Shown piece by piece: positions 8,401 to 18,110 of a DNA stretch of 64,000 nt. The position numbers and the translations under genes are program-made. The DNA lies in NCBI RefSeq assembly GCF_963678635.1, contig NC_087066.1:29207301-29271300 (forward strand), read 5' to 3'. The first letter of the stretch is position 1. The number at the start of each line of letters is the position of its first letter. This DNA is from Symsagittifera roscoffensis (Eukaryota > Xenacoelomorpha > Acoela > Convolutidae). The notes below the pieces were generated by a model that saw only the letters and a program-made list of their open reading frames with translations, searched no databases and had not been told where the DNA came from.

Positions 8401-11250
8401 CCAGGTTCTGGCTTCTGCATCAAGATAGTACCTGTTTATTACAACATTTTCCGGCCAAGAATTAGATTGATCAATGATTGTTGCATGTTCGCCGTCAAAT
8501 ACACAGTGGAAACTTTTGTGGCGAGAATTTTCCTTTGTTATTTCCCTGATATGATTCAGAGGAAATCCTTTACTTTGACACCATGCGACAATATCACTTT
8601 CATCATTTGTCTGTTTTATTCTTCCAACATAGAGATGGCGTCGTGGTGGTGGCTTCTCTACACCTTTGAGTGCTTCTGTTACCACTTCTCCCGTAATTAG
8701 TGGTTTCTTTGGTCTGCGGTCATTTCTATCTTTGGAGCCTTTTCGCTTCGTAACCCTCGAGCTACCAGCTTCTGAGGATACACTTTCACGAGCATTTCTG
8801 ATGAATGCCGAAGAATTCAGATTAAACTTCGCTGCCCCAGCATAATTGGTTTTGTTATTTTCAATTATACTACTTGGTTCACGATATTGCTTCAGCGATA
8901 GCAGCTCAGACTTTAATTCGTGTACATCTTGCGCCATAGTCTTTATTGAGAACAGTTCTTGTCGCAGTTCATCAATAACTCGGAAAAGATCTCTTTTACA
9001 GGTTCCACAATCTGGGCAACTCCATTCAATGTGCCCAACCACCTTATCGGCAGTGTTGAGGCCAATACACGCAGAGTGGGCAGAAGCTTGACAACCGACG
9101 CATTTCACCGATTGATTGGTTAAAGCGTTTTGACGTACTGTACAGTGGAGAGACGACATATTTCAATTGTCTTGCTGGGAATTATTGGTCGTTTCCGCTC
9201 TAAAATGAGCTGGATTTTGGTAGATTTGTTTACAGATATTTCCAAATTCTCTTTGTCGTTTCCGCTCTAAAATGAGCTGGATAACATCCGGGAATTTGTT
9301 CGTGTCTTTTCTGGCTGTCGTAACCACTCTCAAATGAGCTGGTTTATCTTCTTTATCTGATTCTGTTTGTGTCAATTTCGATTTCCATCAACCGGATCTC
9401 TAAAATCCCTTCGTAGACAAGGGCTACCCAAGATAAGATGTTTATCCGGTTCGTCGAGACATATCTATCTATTTAATAAGTTTCTCACAACATGACACAG
9501 TTTTTTGGAATTTACGGTGGTGTAACAACTAGCATAAAACTCGACTAACATAAAAGTTTTTAAAAAAGAAAATCGTATCGACTAGCATTAAAGTAGAAAA
9601 AACACAGAAATCAAATATTGTGAAAATGAAATCAATATACACAAAAATATATTTAAATCACAGTTTTATCTCACATTCTAAAATTTGCACGGCCATCAGT
9701 TTTGGTTCAAGCCATTGCAGGTCGAGGTGTGACCGATCACAATTTGTGTCAAGGAGTTTCATTTTCCTCTTGATCGCTTAATTTCTCAACTTTCTATTTC
9801 TCAGAAATACAAGTTCCATTATGATTGTTGTTCTGCATTTCTGAGAAATTAAGCTACCAAAATTATGCTAGTCGATACATTTTCAAACTTTTATGCTAGT
9901 CGAGCTTTATGCTAGTCGACCGGTCACCGTAGTTAGGTTTAAACAACATACCTGCACTCCGTTTTTCTCGTTCATATCGTAGGCGAAGTCCCCTATATGC
10001 AGCACCATCTGATACTCACTCGCATTCAAGTACTGAATCAGTTTGAACATGGACACGTGATTCTCTATTCCAAAGTCTCCGTAGATCGCAAACTTGGGCT
10101 TGAACGAGTCTGAATCTGAGAATGTTTTGAAGGTGAACGAGTCACTTTTTCGGTCTCCACTTTGGACACTGTACTCTGAAAAAAGTGTTGTTATAGAAAA
10201 TTGATCAGGTCACAGCACAGATTTGATAAGATATATTTTCGAAGTAGCTAGCGAATCTGATAAAACATTTTTCATACCATTTTGAAAAAAGATTCACCGC
10301 ATTCAGGTCTTTAAAAGGATCTTTTCGATGATAACATTTTGATAACATTTTACTATGAAACTTAACTCTCAGCAGAAAAAAAACTGTAAATTGTTAACAA
10401 AACTATCACACGAGGAATATAAGGCGACTTGGTTTGAGCACGACGTCTTGACGGGTGTTTAACAGATCGGTACCTTAAATTCAAACGGGTCCTTGAAAAA
10501 CCTTGTTCATTGATACATTCGGAAACCTAAACCACTTTTGCATTTTTTTTAGTTTCTTAGATTTTGTGCTGCAACCATCGATCATACTTCATTTTTCTAG
10601 GGACCCAACGATCATACTTTTATCTACTAGTATTCAAGGTAAAAGTGCCACTAACCGTAAACTGTGTCCGGCTCTAGTGGCTGCATAGTTGCCCTGAAGA
10701 TCCACGTGTACCTATATGCCCCATCATCTTTCTCGTGACTCAGCTTGGTCTTGGACGCATCCACTGTAACTGAACTGTTCTCCCCTCCTGAAGATGCCCA
10801 AAAGGTCACTGATCCGTTGCCTTCTACGTCAGTCAAGGTGGCCCAGGTCACGAACATGGAGTCCAGTTGACCTAAGCGATTTGCTTTTGGTGTTAATGAA
10901 AATTTGAAAAACCCTCAAACCGTCCCTTCGCCAAACCAAACATTTCACTTTAGGGGGGTCAAATCTTAAACCAGAGTTTCCAGAATCGTTATCGATGTTC
11001 AATAGAAAAATAAGATTTTTTTCAAACCAACCCAAGTTTCACTGCCCGTCTAAATGCATTTTATCCCCTTTGAAAATTCTACAGAAAACTCTAAATATTC
11101 AAGAAGATTGCATCAAAGCAAAATTTAGATGGTTTTGTACTTACCAGTGTACGACAAATGAACTTGTTGAGGCGAGTGGTCAGTGTCATTGTCACAGTGA
11201 GATGAGCCCAACAAAGCGAAAATCCCAAAAACGAAAAACAAAGGATTCAT
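1934..11250 (-). CDS. ACP7: Acid phosphatase type 7 (purple acid phosphatase family), five exons
   Basis: Five exons (11145-11250, 10656-10871, 9952-10175, 2781-3005, 1934-2485) join in phase at GT-AG sites to 1323 coding bases, a 440-residue protein. It opens with a signal peptide (hydrophobic residues 3-15), so the enzyme is probably secreted or lysosomal. Purple acid phosphatases hydrolyse phosphomonoesters at a binuclear metal centre. The family blocks are all present: GDFG (about 140-143), GDFAY (169-173), GNHE (204-207), AHRPMY (from 286) and AHEH (333-336). The length fits animal ACP7. The third intron, about 6.9 kb, contains a CR1-like retrotransposon and a MITE. No truncation is seen. 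The reconstruction rests on eye-placed splice sites, but the phases all agree. Confidence 0.92.
2781..3005 (-). CDS. ACP7: ACP7 exon 4: GNHE motif
   Basis: Acceptor TTATAG; the donor follows the codons for GQLQ. Encodes GDVFMDMIQPVAS through GNHEEFNNF, including the Asn and His of the catalytic core. Phase 0 at both ends. Confidence 0.9.
3290..4060. repeat. Dispersed repeat, copy 1 (pairs with about 16720-18100)
   Basis: The segment aligns by eye with about 16720-18100: shared blocks include the aaaaacgg...accgac...gaaac stretch (about 3690-3725 against 17815-17850) and the ctggtaccc/ctagtaccc block near 3975 against 18057. The other copy contains a hAT-type MITE that is absent here, so this copy shows the empty site. 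It includes the hairpin motif described at 3442. Confidence 0.55.
3442..3480 (-). repeat. Short hairpin-tail motif, dispersed copy
   Basis: One of at least seven copies in the window of a roughly 35-base motif built on an inverted repeat (GCGAAGCT / AGCTTCGC) followed by cacttgcga. Others lie at 16722, 16832, 20262, 54411, 54761 and 56531, all in the same orientation. The flanking bodies differ, so it behaves like a 3' tail shared by several short interspersed families. Confidence 0.6.
4604..4627 (-). repeat. (ATC)n / (GAT)n microsatellite, retrotransposon tail
   Basis: About eight perfect ATC triplets at the 3' end of the element. CR1/L2-type elements end in short tandem repeats rather than poly(A), so this probably marks the 3' terminus. 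Confidence 0.7.
4746..4834 (-). repeat. UTR hairpin repeats, 3' pair
   Basis: Two copies (4746-4771 and 4810-4834) of the repeat centred on ccgctctaaaatgagctgg, placed just after the ORF3 stop at 4840. The core GCTC....GAGC can fold into a short stem. The same unit occurs three times in the 5' UTR. Confidence 0.8.
4840..5496 (-). CDS. Retrotransposon ORF3: SGNH/GDSL-type esterase
   Basis: 218 residues from the ATG at 5494-5496. SGNH hydrolase blocks are readable: GSSLV (nucleophile Ser, about residues 49-53), GGTNN (Asn block, about 95-99) and DGLHP (catalytic Asp/His, about 180-184). The ATG lies 11 bases after the ORF2 stop (5508-5510), so translation by termination-reinitiation is plausible. 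The frame is also open upstream past the ORF2 stop, but only from a TTG. Esterase domains are known in CR1 ORF1 proteins, where they may act on lipids; here the domain is free-standing. The basic C-terminal tail (RQRRRRR) could bind nucleic acid. No lesion is visible. Confidence 0.85.
   Translation of the reverse strand: MTETRKVGIQKLNETLRLRNVHVETRFLPKRRIILSSDKIKRVTYAVLGSSLVYGIFLPDSVTVSCPGGTLSTLCSDQVLNDMKNLDVQTVLIMGGTNNLFDRSGRQSLGATEVAEEMESAIFRLLDCNFEVGVMSLISREGERSLIRRVNKCYRNLTAWYKILLFKTVKFSNRRHVCADGLHPTANGVRELAKDFHDAFRSIENPMAVKRRQRRRRR
5508..8337 (-). pseudogene. Retrotransposon ORF2: APE endonuclease plus reverse transcriptase, one frameshift
   Basis: Two frames make up one ORF2. The first part (7930-8337) encodes MKVGVINIRSL, ETWL and YRPPS of an apurinic-type endonuclease; the second (5508-7898 and upstream in that frame) continues with the diagnostic LLLGDFN and SDHH. 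The shift lies at about 7930-7955. RT motifs are intact: FDTIDH, GVPQGSLLGP, YADD, and the C-terminal LHWLPI block typical of the CR1/L2 group. Intact length would be about 940 residues. A single indel is the only lesion I see, so this copy was recently functional. Reading the catalytic residues does not prove activity elsewhere in the genome. Confidence 0.88.
8377..9159 (-). CDS. Retrotransposon ORF1: PHD-type zinc finger protein
   Basis: 260 residues. The N terminus carries a PHD-like finger (VKCVGC, AHSAC, WSCPDC; residues about 18-52). A coiled-coil-like stretch follows (ELRQELFSIK, ELLSLKQY; about 60-95), then a basic linker with KRKGSKDRNDRRPKK, then a C-terminal domain (RRHLYVGRI... 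to YYLDAEARTW) that resembles the small RNA-binding folds at the end of some retroelement ORF1s. The likely role is RNA binding and multimerisation in the ribonucleoprotein. It ends 40 bases before ORF2. Confidence 0.8.
   Translation of the reverse strand: MSSLHCTVRQNALTNQSVKCVGCQASAHSACIGLNTADKVVGHIEWSCPDCGTCKRDLFRVIDELRQELFSIKTMAQDVHELKSELLSLKQYREPSSIIENNKTNYAGAAKFNLNSSAFIRNARESVSSEAGSSRVTKRKGSKDRNDRRPKKPLITGEVVTEALKGVEKPPPRRHLYVGRIKQTNDESDIVAWCQSKGFPLNHIREITKENSRHKSFHCVFDGEHATIIDQSNSWPENVVINRYYLDAEARTWLRTLKSD
9187..9342 (-). repeat. UTR hairpin repeats, 5' triplet
   Basis: Three copies (9187-9213, 9255-9280, 9317-9342) of the same 26-base unit found after ORF3, with 62-67 bases between successive ends. 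The two pairs of spacings and the 63-base spacing in the 3' UTR are alike, so the arrangement looks deliberate rather than random. Confidence 0.8.
9515..9929. mobile_element. MITE with TA target duplication and about 80-bp terminal inverted repeats
   Basis: The ends CGGTGGTG and CACCG are flanked by TA (9513-9514 and 9930-9931). The terminal repeats extend about 75-80 bases, each holding three iterations of a cgactagcataaa motif, and the interior contains another inverted pair (tttctcag... and ...ctgagaaa). TA duplication fits a Tc1/mariner-type parent. No transposase is present. It ends 20 bases from the ACP7 exon 3 donor. Confidence 0.85.
9952..10175 (-). CDS. ACP7: ACP7 exon 3: first metal-binding motifs
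   Basis: Acceptor TTTTTTCAG and donor GTATGT. Encodes the GDFG and GDFAYDM blocks, which supply metal-ligand Asp and Tyr residues. The donor lies 20 bases from the end of a MITE in the following intron. Confidence 0.9.
10656..10871 (-). CDS. ACP7: ACP7 exon 2: N-terminal fibronectin-like domain
   Basis: Preceded by a TTAG acceptor and followed by a GTTAGT donor. It encodes the Ig/fibronectin-like N-terminal domain (SMFVTWATL and onwards) up to PDTVY. The exon both completes and begins a split codon, consistent with its neighbours. Confidence 0.9.
11145..11250 (-). CDS. ACP7: ACP7 exon 1: start codon and signal peptide
   Basis: ATG at 11248-11250. The first residues, MNPLFFVFGIFALLGSSHC, form a clear signal peptide, followed by QQVHLSYT, the usual start of the mature domain. 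The donor GTAAG follows base 11145 and leaves one base of a split Gly codon. Confidence 0.9.
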
Positions 11251-12010
11251 TACGAATTCCCAAACCAAATCTTACGAATTTTACAGATTGTTTTTATTTC
11301 TCAGAAATAAATAAACTGATATGATTTATGATTGATCAGGGATCATCAGTTTTGCAAACTAAACCTGAACTGTGATAGCTATTTGAACAGTTCAAAACAA
11401 ACAGTTAAATAAGTTTTACAAACATAAGTGCTATCCGGTGAAATCAAAAATATGCTGATTAAACTAGCGCATTCCACAAATATTAATTCAAGTTAGAAAT
11501 TTAAGCATTACAAATAGCAACTCTAACCTGAGCAGAACTGGTTGTTTTAGTGACGTATCGCGCCACCTATGCAAACTATGGCTCTGCTGAACTAGAATCA
11601 AAATGATTGCTTTCGCAAATACTTTTGGTATCGTGTTTATAAATAGATGTCACTGATTCGAGAGCATTGCGCCTCTGGTGTCAAATGCAAGCACTGCGCT
11701 TATGTTTGGAACGAAAAGTATACTGCACGCAAATCAGTGTTCACCGCTTTTTCTGTTACGAATTGTCGTCGGATACGAATGAGGGCCTCGCGGGTTACCA
11801 CGCATCTCACGAGAACCCCAAAAATGGGGCGAATCCAAAACAGGGTTAAGCAAGACTGCTCATATCAGGACTAGGCCCTGAAAATTACAAATTTAGACTG
11901 ATAATATCAAAGTGTTGAAGTTTGAGTCGTTTATGGAATTAGTAAGACCAATTAGCTTGCTTCAATTCAATTTGAAAGGATTGTGATTACGAATAATTTA
12001 CCACGCATAA
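11251..12010. other. Upstream of ACP7; nothing firmly recognised
   Basis: Presumed ACP7 promoter side. A short block near 11850 (aagactgctcatat, then ggccctgaa) recurs at 54298-54335, so part is dispersed repeat. No host exon is supported. Confidence 0.4.
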
Positions 12011-12019
12011 ACATTTTGC

Positions 12020-12505
12020 GTATTGAAACAAACTTTCGAAGTACTTTTCCAGCAACAAAGTGGCACTTTAGTCTATTGCAAGCATACTCGTTCGGCACTC
12101 CCAAGATTTCTGGATCGATTCCCATACGCAGTCAACTTTCATAAAATCGATTTGAATAAAAAATCACCCCAGGCTTATATATTCTTCACTTTCGACTTTG
12201 AAAGTCGGAACAACAACGTGATTTTTTATTCAAATTCATAGCAGCAATTGGTTCGCCCCAATTCAGTTTGGAATTCTTTATTTCGCTTGAATTTTAATGA
12301 AACAAAATTTTAATCAAAGAATCGAAGTATTATTCCAGCAGCAAAGTCCCGCTTTAGTCTAGTGCAAGCATACTCGCTTGGCAATCCGAAGATTTTCAGA
12401 TCGATGCCCATACGCAGTCAACTTTTCTAAAATTAGTCTGAATAAAAACACATACCCCTGGCATATATATTCCTCACTTTCTTCAAAAGTCGGAACAATA
12501 AAGCC
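12020..12505. repeat. Direct duplication of a roughly 200-bp unit
   Basis: Unit 1 (about 12020-12225) and unit 2 (about 12325-12505) share a series of blocks in the same order: ccagcaacaaagt, tttagtct, gcaagcatactcg, cccatacgcagtcaactt, and atatattc.tcactttc. They are diverged by substitutions and small indels. The pair abuts the Jockey-like element. Confidence 0.7.
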
Positions 12506-12519
12506 ATTAACGGAAGATT

Positions 12520-14645
12520 AGTTTTCGAGCCTGAAAAAGCAGAAAGAAAAACGATCAAAAACTCATTAAGAAACAAATCCAATGCCCTGCATCGGAAATC
12601 ATTCAGAAGTTTCTGGAGATCTAAGCTAAATACAACAGACTCTTATAAGTATCATAAAGCGGTTGCAGCATATCTTGGTAAACAAAAAAATGTAACGTTG
12701 CCAGATGATATAAATGAAAAAAAAAACTCAAGATATGAACAATTTTTTTTGTAAATATTGGTCCAAATCTAAGTGATCAAATAGGAGTTGCGAATCCTAT
12801 TTCATTAGAAAATGTTAATTATTCAATGTTCTTTCCGAGTATAAAGGAAACAGAAATAGAACAAATAATAACAGAATTACCAAATAAACTCAGCTCGGGT
12901 TATGATTGCATCAATACAGCAATAGTCAAATTATGTAAACCAATAATCACGCCATGGCTCACGAACTTTTTCAATACCTGCTACACAAATGGGTGTTATC
13001 CGAAATACTTAAAAATTGCCAAAATTTTTCCGATTCATAAAGGTGGATTGCAAGACGAATATGGAAATTATCGACCCATATCTTTGTTATCAACGCTGTC
13101 AAAAATCTTTAAGACAATTCATTTCAGATTAAGTAGTTATTTGGAAAATTGCAAGTTGCTCAGTACAAATCAATATGGCTTCCGTAGTAAATTAAGCACA
13201 GTTAAAGCGGTTCTAGATCTAACAGAAGAGGTTCGTAACCTGAGAGATCAGAAGAATAAAGCCGTTATGTTAGTTTTATTAGATCTGAAAAAAGCTTTAG
13301 ACACTGTCAATCAGGTGATCTTAATTGATAAATTAGAGCGGTATGGAGTAAGAGGAAATTCGCTGGAAATTCTAAGAAGTTACTTGTCTAATAGAAAACA
13401 GTATGTTTTCCTGAATAAATTTAAAAGCGAATTGAAAGATGTTTTGTGCGGGGTGCCACAGGGTTCAGTCTTAGGACCGTTGCTCTTTTTGATCTATATC
13501 AATGACCTTCCCAGAATTGTAAGAAATTGCCGACTTACTTTGTTTGCTGACGATTCATCTGATATTAAAAACAAAAACGCTTCCCTTGATGACTTTCAAG
13601 AGGATCTAAATCGAATAGATAATTGGATGAAATTTAATAAACTTACCGTAGAAGGATCGAAGTCTAAGCTACTAATGTTTTCAAAACCTAAAGCGGATGC
13701 TATATAGTTCGCAGACACTTGTTTACAGCCCGTTGCTAGCAGCAAATACCTAGGCATTGAATTAGATAATAAACTATCCTTCATAGATCATATTGAGATT
13801 ATACGAAAAAAATTAACCCACTCCTGCGGAGTTGCATACCGCCTTCGTAATGTGATGACCATTTCACAAATGGTCATGTACTACAAAACTTATGTACAAC
13901 CTTGTGTTCAATATGGAGTTGTTTATGGAGCAGTTTGCAAAAGTTCATTAGATGTTATTCATAAACTGCAAAAACAATTTTTTCGTATAACTTTTCGCAA
14001 AAGTTATCGTGACTCGATAACGGATATAATGGCCAAAAGCAAAATTGCTACAGTATACGAGTTACATGCATATGAAATTCTTAAGAAAATAGTCAATGAA
14101 GAATTGTCTCAGAAATGTGAAGCTATTTTTTATTCAACGAGGTCATCAGTAAAGGGTGCTCGTATTTTACCATCAATGAAAAGTAAGCTTAAATATAACT
14201 CTGTTTCCCATCGTGTTGCCAAATTAATCAATATATTAGCCAATTGGTGTGTAACTATACCTTCCTCCTTTGAAACCCATCATTCAAAAAATGCTTTCTG
14301 TCATTCAATCTTAGATTCATACATAATAGGAAATTGCGATTTGATTGATGAATTGTATCGCTAGACTTGAACTAATCCATTCTAACTTCCCTGAGTCCTC
14401 GGTTAGACCTGATAACTTTTCGTCGAAGGTACCAGGCAGTGGACACTAGGAAGGGAAGTTAGAAAAAAGTGAACAACTGGATTACCAGCTCTTAAGAAGT
14501 GGGCCCACTTGCTCGCTGATTAAATTAACTGTCATTCTTTCGCATCCGCCCGCTGTCAGTTGTTTACCCTTGTAGGTATACGCTTGCATCATATCTCTGG
14601 TTCTCAATTTAAAGAATAAAGATCTTAAATAAATTAAAAAAAGTG
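12520..14645 (+). mobile_element. 5'-truncated Jockey-like non-LTR retrotransposon
   Basis: Reverse-transcriptase coding sequence with no endonuclease part, followed by a 280-base 3' UTR and an A-rich end with AATAAA-like signals (about 14610-14645). 5' truncation is the usual outcome of target-primed reverse transcription. Confidence 0.8.
12530..14364 (+). pseudogene. Reverse transcriptase (Jockey-like) pseudogene
   Basis: Readable frame from about 12530; a frameshift at the poly(T) run near 12750 leads into MFFPSIK at 12826. RT blocks: [27 protein letters not shown] (usually D...FDTV), [13 protein letters not shown] and LFADD. An in-frame TAG at 13705-13707 interrupts it, after which the same frame continues (FADTCLQPVASSKYLGI) to 14364. 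The downstream block YVQPCVQYG is typical of the region after the palm. Two lesions and loss of the 5' half make this copy inactive. Confidence 0.85.
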
Positions 14646-15979
14646 ATTGCACTATTTAAGTTTTTTTTTTCTTTCGCTTCAAATTTGCCTCTTTGACCTA
14701 AATTAATTATTGAACTTTTTGATCTGATGTCATATGATGTTATTCCTTTACGGGGCAACCTTCAACAAGCCTCTCGTTGGCTTTCTGGTTGTCCTATCAT
14801 GAGTTATTTTTGAAATTTTGCATATTGTGTTATGATAAATTGATTACTCATGATGAATATTTAAATAAATAAATAAAATAGAAAGGATCAAAAATAGAAG
14901 ATAAGTAGGACAAACCTGATGCATAAACTCCTGTACAAAAATATCTATAGAGATAGAATATAATGCCTACAAATGAGCACAAATAACTAATCTGATAGTG
15001 CTCCCGAAATAATTCTACAGAAATCATTCTACATACGCCTAGCAACCATCGAAACATGGCCCTAAACACATAAAAGGATGACCGCAGCCTAAAATACTAC
15101 CTACACCAAGTCCCGGTACATCATTTCCACCGCGGGGCAGCCCATGACGAGAGACTGCAGAAGTAGAGCAGAAGAAGTCACCCTGCACAAACCCTACAAG
15201 CAACGATACATAGACACGGACAAGCGGACGATCCAAGCGGCCCCTACTGTAATAAGGGCGAAGAAGACTCAGAACACTAACTCCTGCATTGCACCAATTG
15301 CGATGACGAGCGGAAAGCCCCCTTTGAGGACTCCGAAACTAGACGTCCAACAGAAAGATACAACCACCACCATGGATTATTTGAGGAGCATTAGGGTTCA
15401 AACCCCGTCAGCACAGTAGACGGCCTCAACAACAACAAAAACAACAACAATTCATTCGATGCGATGCTGCGAGAGCCACAATATGTTTCACGCAACATCT
15501 GACAAACTAAAAAAAAAACGTTCAAGTTGAGTTATATATACATTTAAACAATTTTGACCGCCACTCCAGGTGCGATGCAAAAAATCTCGAATAGGGTCAG
15601 CTGGGGTATCATAATAATAACAAATTGAGTCATGCACGAGAGTTTAAGCATATTTCAGAAAAAGATCCGTTTCCAGAAAAAGCAGGCTGGTTTATACTTT
15701 AACTTTTTAAACCAATTACAAAGAATAGCGAAGAAAAAATGAACTTGTGCCAGAATACTTCAAGAAAAACTAACCAAAAAAGTTATCAAGGAAACAATCA
15801 TAACTGTCATCGGGCAGCTAAACTTGACGTTTCAAACCCTGCATCTCTCTAAAAAACTGACAAAAAATTGGAGAAACAATCAGTTTTTGTTTCAAAATTT
15901 TTATATTTTTGGAACTGCAACGTTCTCTATTACTCATACCGCAACTAGTTATTCTTTTTCAGTATCGAAACAGTATCGA
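14646..15979. other. Spacer with a GC-richer probable SINE (about 15040-15460)
   Basis: The stretch 15040-15460 is distinctly less AT-rich than its surroundings, contains a B-box-like GGTTCAAACCCCG (about 15388-15400) and ends in an (AAC)n tract at about 15427-15451. That suggests a short retroposon on the plus strand. The rest shows nothing I recognise. Confidence 0.4.
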
Positions 15980-16048
15980 ATTGTGTTCGATGAATAATCA
16001 AAAACTAAATTTTCATATTTAGTTTTTGATTATTCATCGACCACAATT
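15979..16048. repeat. Near-perfect hairpin, 31-bp arms, 8-base loop
   Basis: Arms 15979-16009 and 16018-16048 are reverse complements with a single mismatch; the loop is ttttcata. No flanking target duplication is obvious. It could be a small fold-back element or a structured RNA; sequence alone does not decide. Confidence 0.8.
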
Positions 16049-16719
16049 TCCTATTATTACACCAAATCAAATTGTATTCTGATAAATCATTGATATGTTC
16101 CCCTAAAATGGATTGTTGTTCGAGTGGAAATTGTTCAATTTACCCAAGAAAATTAGTTTCTAAATGAATTCAAATGCACTCAAAAATCTAAATGAACTCA
16201 AAAATCGTTTGCACTTAAAGTCCAGAAACTGAAAACTGGAACCAGTAATTGTAGCCGAGTTAACTTGTGTAGCCTACTTACTTAATGCCAGGCAATGAGT
16301 TTGATAGTTTTCAATCGCCCTGTGTCCGAATACTCTTTTTTAAAGTGCACCTGTGTTTCAAGCTTGCCCTGAGTGTCGACCACATTTAAAACATGGTTTA
16401 AATGTGTTTTGAGCTGGCACGTTTTAAACATTGCAAAACTGATTGTTTGCATAACTCAATTGACTAACAAATTCGGCATAAAATTTTAATTTGCATTAAT
16501 TAACGCGATGGGGAAATTCTAAGCTACTTCCTCAGCAACCGTTGCACGTTCAAAATTGAAGTGGATAATAAAAAAATTCACGCCCTTTTTTTTGGAAACA
16601 GTCATTCGTTGCTGAAATTGTGTTGAACCAAAAAAAAAAGGCGAGACTTCGCATTTGTTCAATTTCATAATTAATCAACCTTTCAATCGATATCATCGGA
16701 AAAAAATAAATTCAGAATG

Positions 16720-18110
16720 ATACACAGAGGCGAAGCTGAGCTTCGCGCCACTTGCGATACAACAAGTATAGGATTAAAATAGCAAGACACTCAAAAACTA
16801 TCAAAGAGGACTTCAACCGTTGAAACCCTAGACATAGAGGCAAAGCAGAGCTTCGCAACACTTGCGATGCAAAAACTTATTCCGCTACGAGATTATGAAT
16901 GGAAAAAGACAGAAGTGAAATAAAACTTACTGAAAATGTTGCTTGAAAAATTTGAAAAAACTACAGCTACAAAAACTTCACGCTTGCTTCGGACGAAGTT
17001 CATAAGCAGCCTTAAAAATGGAAATCAATTACCAAGCGGCAACAAAGGCGACAAACTTTGGGTCGAAATCTGTAGAGCCGAAAAAAAAAATTTTTTCTTT
17101 AGTTTCAAAAGTTTTCACGACCCTTCAAATTGAAACACATAATCACATACGAATATAGTTTGCCCTCTATTACGCAATATAAGTGGACTTAGTCAATATA
17201 ACACGAATTGAAGATGGTAAAAAATAATAATTAAGCAAAACGAAAAAAAAACTCGAAATCAGACTTCGTAAATTCACAAGTTTGTGAAAATTCAGTAGTA
17301 GTCAGGGCGGTTTCAGGGGGGGGGGGGGGGGGGGGTGGTGGTGGTGCACACGCCCCTCCTCAGCGATTCGACCCCCTGCCGACCCAAAGGGTCCCCCTTT
17401 GTACTATTTTGAGATATCCATATTTGGTGACGGACCCTAAAAATTTTCTAAAGGCACCTTGGGCGCCAATATATACTTACTTTAAGGGAGGAGCGCGCGC
17501 CAAAAAAACATAATTTTTTTGGTCAAAATTTTCTAAAAAGTGCCTAAAAACGCCTTTTTTGGCCTGTTATTCAAAATTTTGCCTGCGGCGCACAAAATTT
17601 GACCAAAACAGGGTCTTTTTAGTGCTTTGAGAGAGCTCGGAAAATCAATTCGGTCGACTTAAAAAAAAAGTCGACAAAATTTTTGAATATCCGCCCCCCC
17701 CCTCGAGAAAATCCTAGATCCGCCCCCTGGTAGTAGTAAAAACTATTTAAATGGGAACAAACCCATGCTTTAAAAAATAGACAAATATAGAAAAAACGTA
17801 CCAGATAAAAAAAGCGGTTAAAAAACGGATAACGAACCGACAGAAACTAGGATAAAAAGCCACCAACCGGAAAAAAATAGAGATTTTTTTTCTGAAAAGA
17901 TAATCTCAACCTGAAACAGGCTTTAACTAAATACACCTTGTGTTATAGTAGTTCTAATTACTACTTATATATGATAGTAGTTTATTTGAATTTCAAGAAA
18001 TTGAGCATATCAGAGATGAATGAGGTCTGTGGAAAAAGTTGTTTACGGGAAAAAGTCTGGTACCCGATTGTAATACCCTTGCTTATCGCAAGGGTAATTA
18101 AACACAAAAA
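16720..18110. repeat. Dispersed repeat, copy 2, interrupted by a MITE
   Basis: Counterpart of 3290-4060, carrying two hairpin-tail motifs (16722-16760 and 16832-16870) and the ggtacccgattg...aagggtaa block near 18060-18100. It is split by the hAT-type MITE at 17303-17729. Confidence 0.5.
17303..17729. mobile_element. hAT-type MITE with 8-bp target duplication
   Basis: Perfect 8-bp duplication gtagtagt at 17295-17302 and 17730-17737. Terminal inverted repeats start CAGGGCGG on the left and, reverse-complemented, CAGGGGGCGGATC on the right; CAGGG-type ends with 8-bp duplications are characteristic of hAT elements. No transposase is encoded. The left end holds a run of 20 G (17316-17335). The paralogous repeat at about 3600 lacks the insert. 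Confidence 0.88.

Larger units (their letters stand above)
4604..9375 (-). mobile_element. CR1/L2-like non-LTR retrotransposon with three ORFs
   Basis: Nearly full-length element inserted in sense orientation in ACP7 intron 3. Order on the minus strand: 5' UTR with three copies of a 26-base repeat, PHD-finger ORF1 (8377-9159), ORF2 endonuclease/RT (5508-8337, one frameshift), SGNH-esterase ORF3 (4840-5496), two more copies of the repeat, and a (GAT)n tail at about 4604-4627. PHD and esterase domains together with a short tandem tail are typical of the CR1/L2 group. The esterase placed after the RT as its own ORF is not the arrangement I know for CR1, where it sits in ORF1. Few lesions suggest a young copy. 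The exact 5' end and target duplication could not be fixed. Confidence 0.85.

Noticed and set aside
11647-11874. Cys-rich short frame upstream of ACP7
   Set aside because: Cys spacing does not fit a zinc finger, and its end overlaps a dispersed repeat block also seen near 54300.
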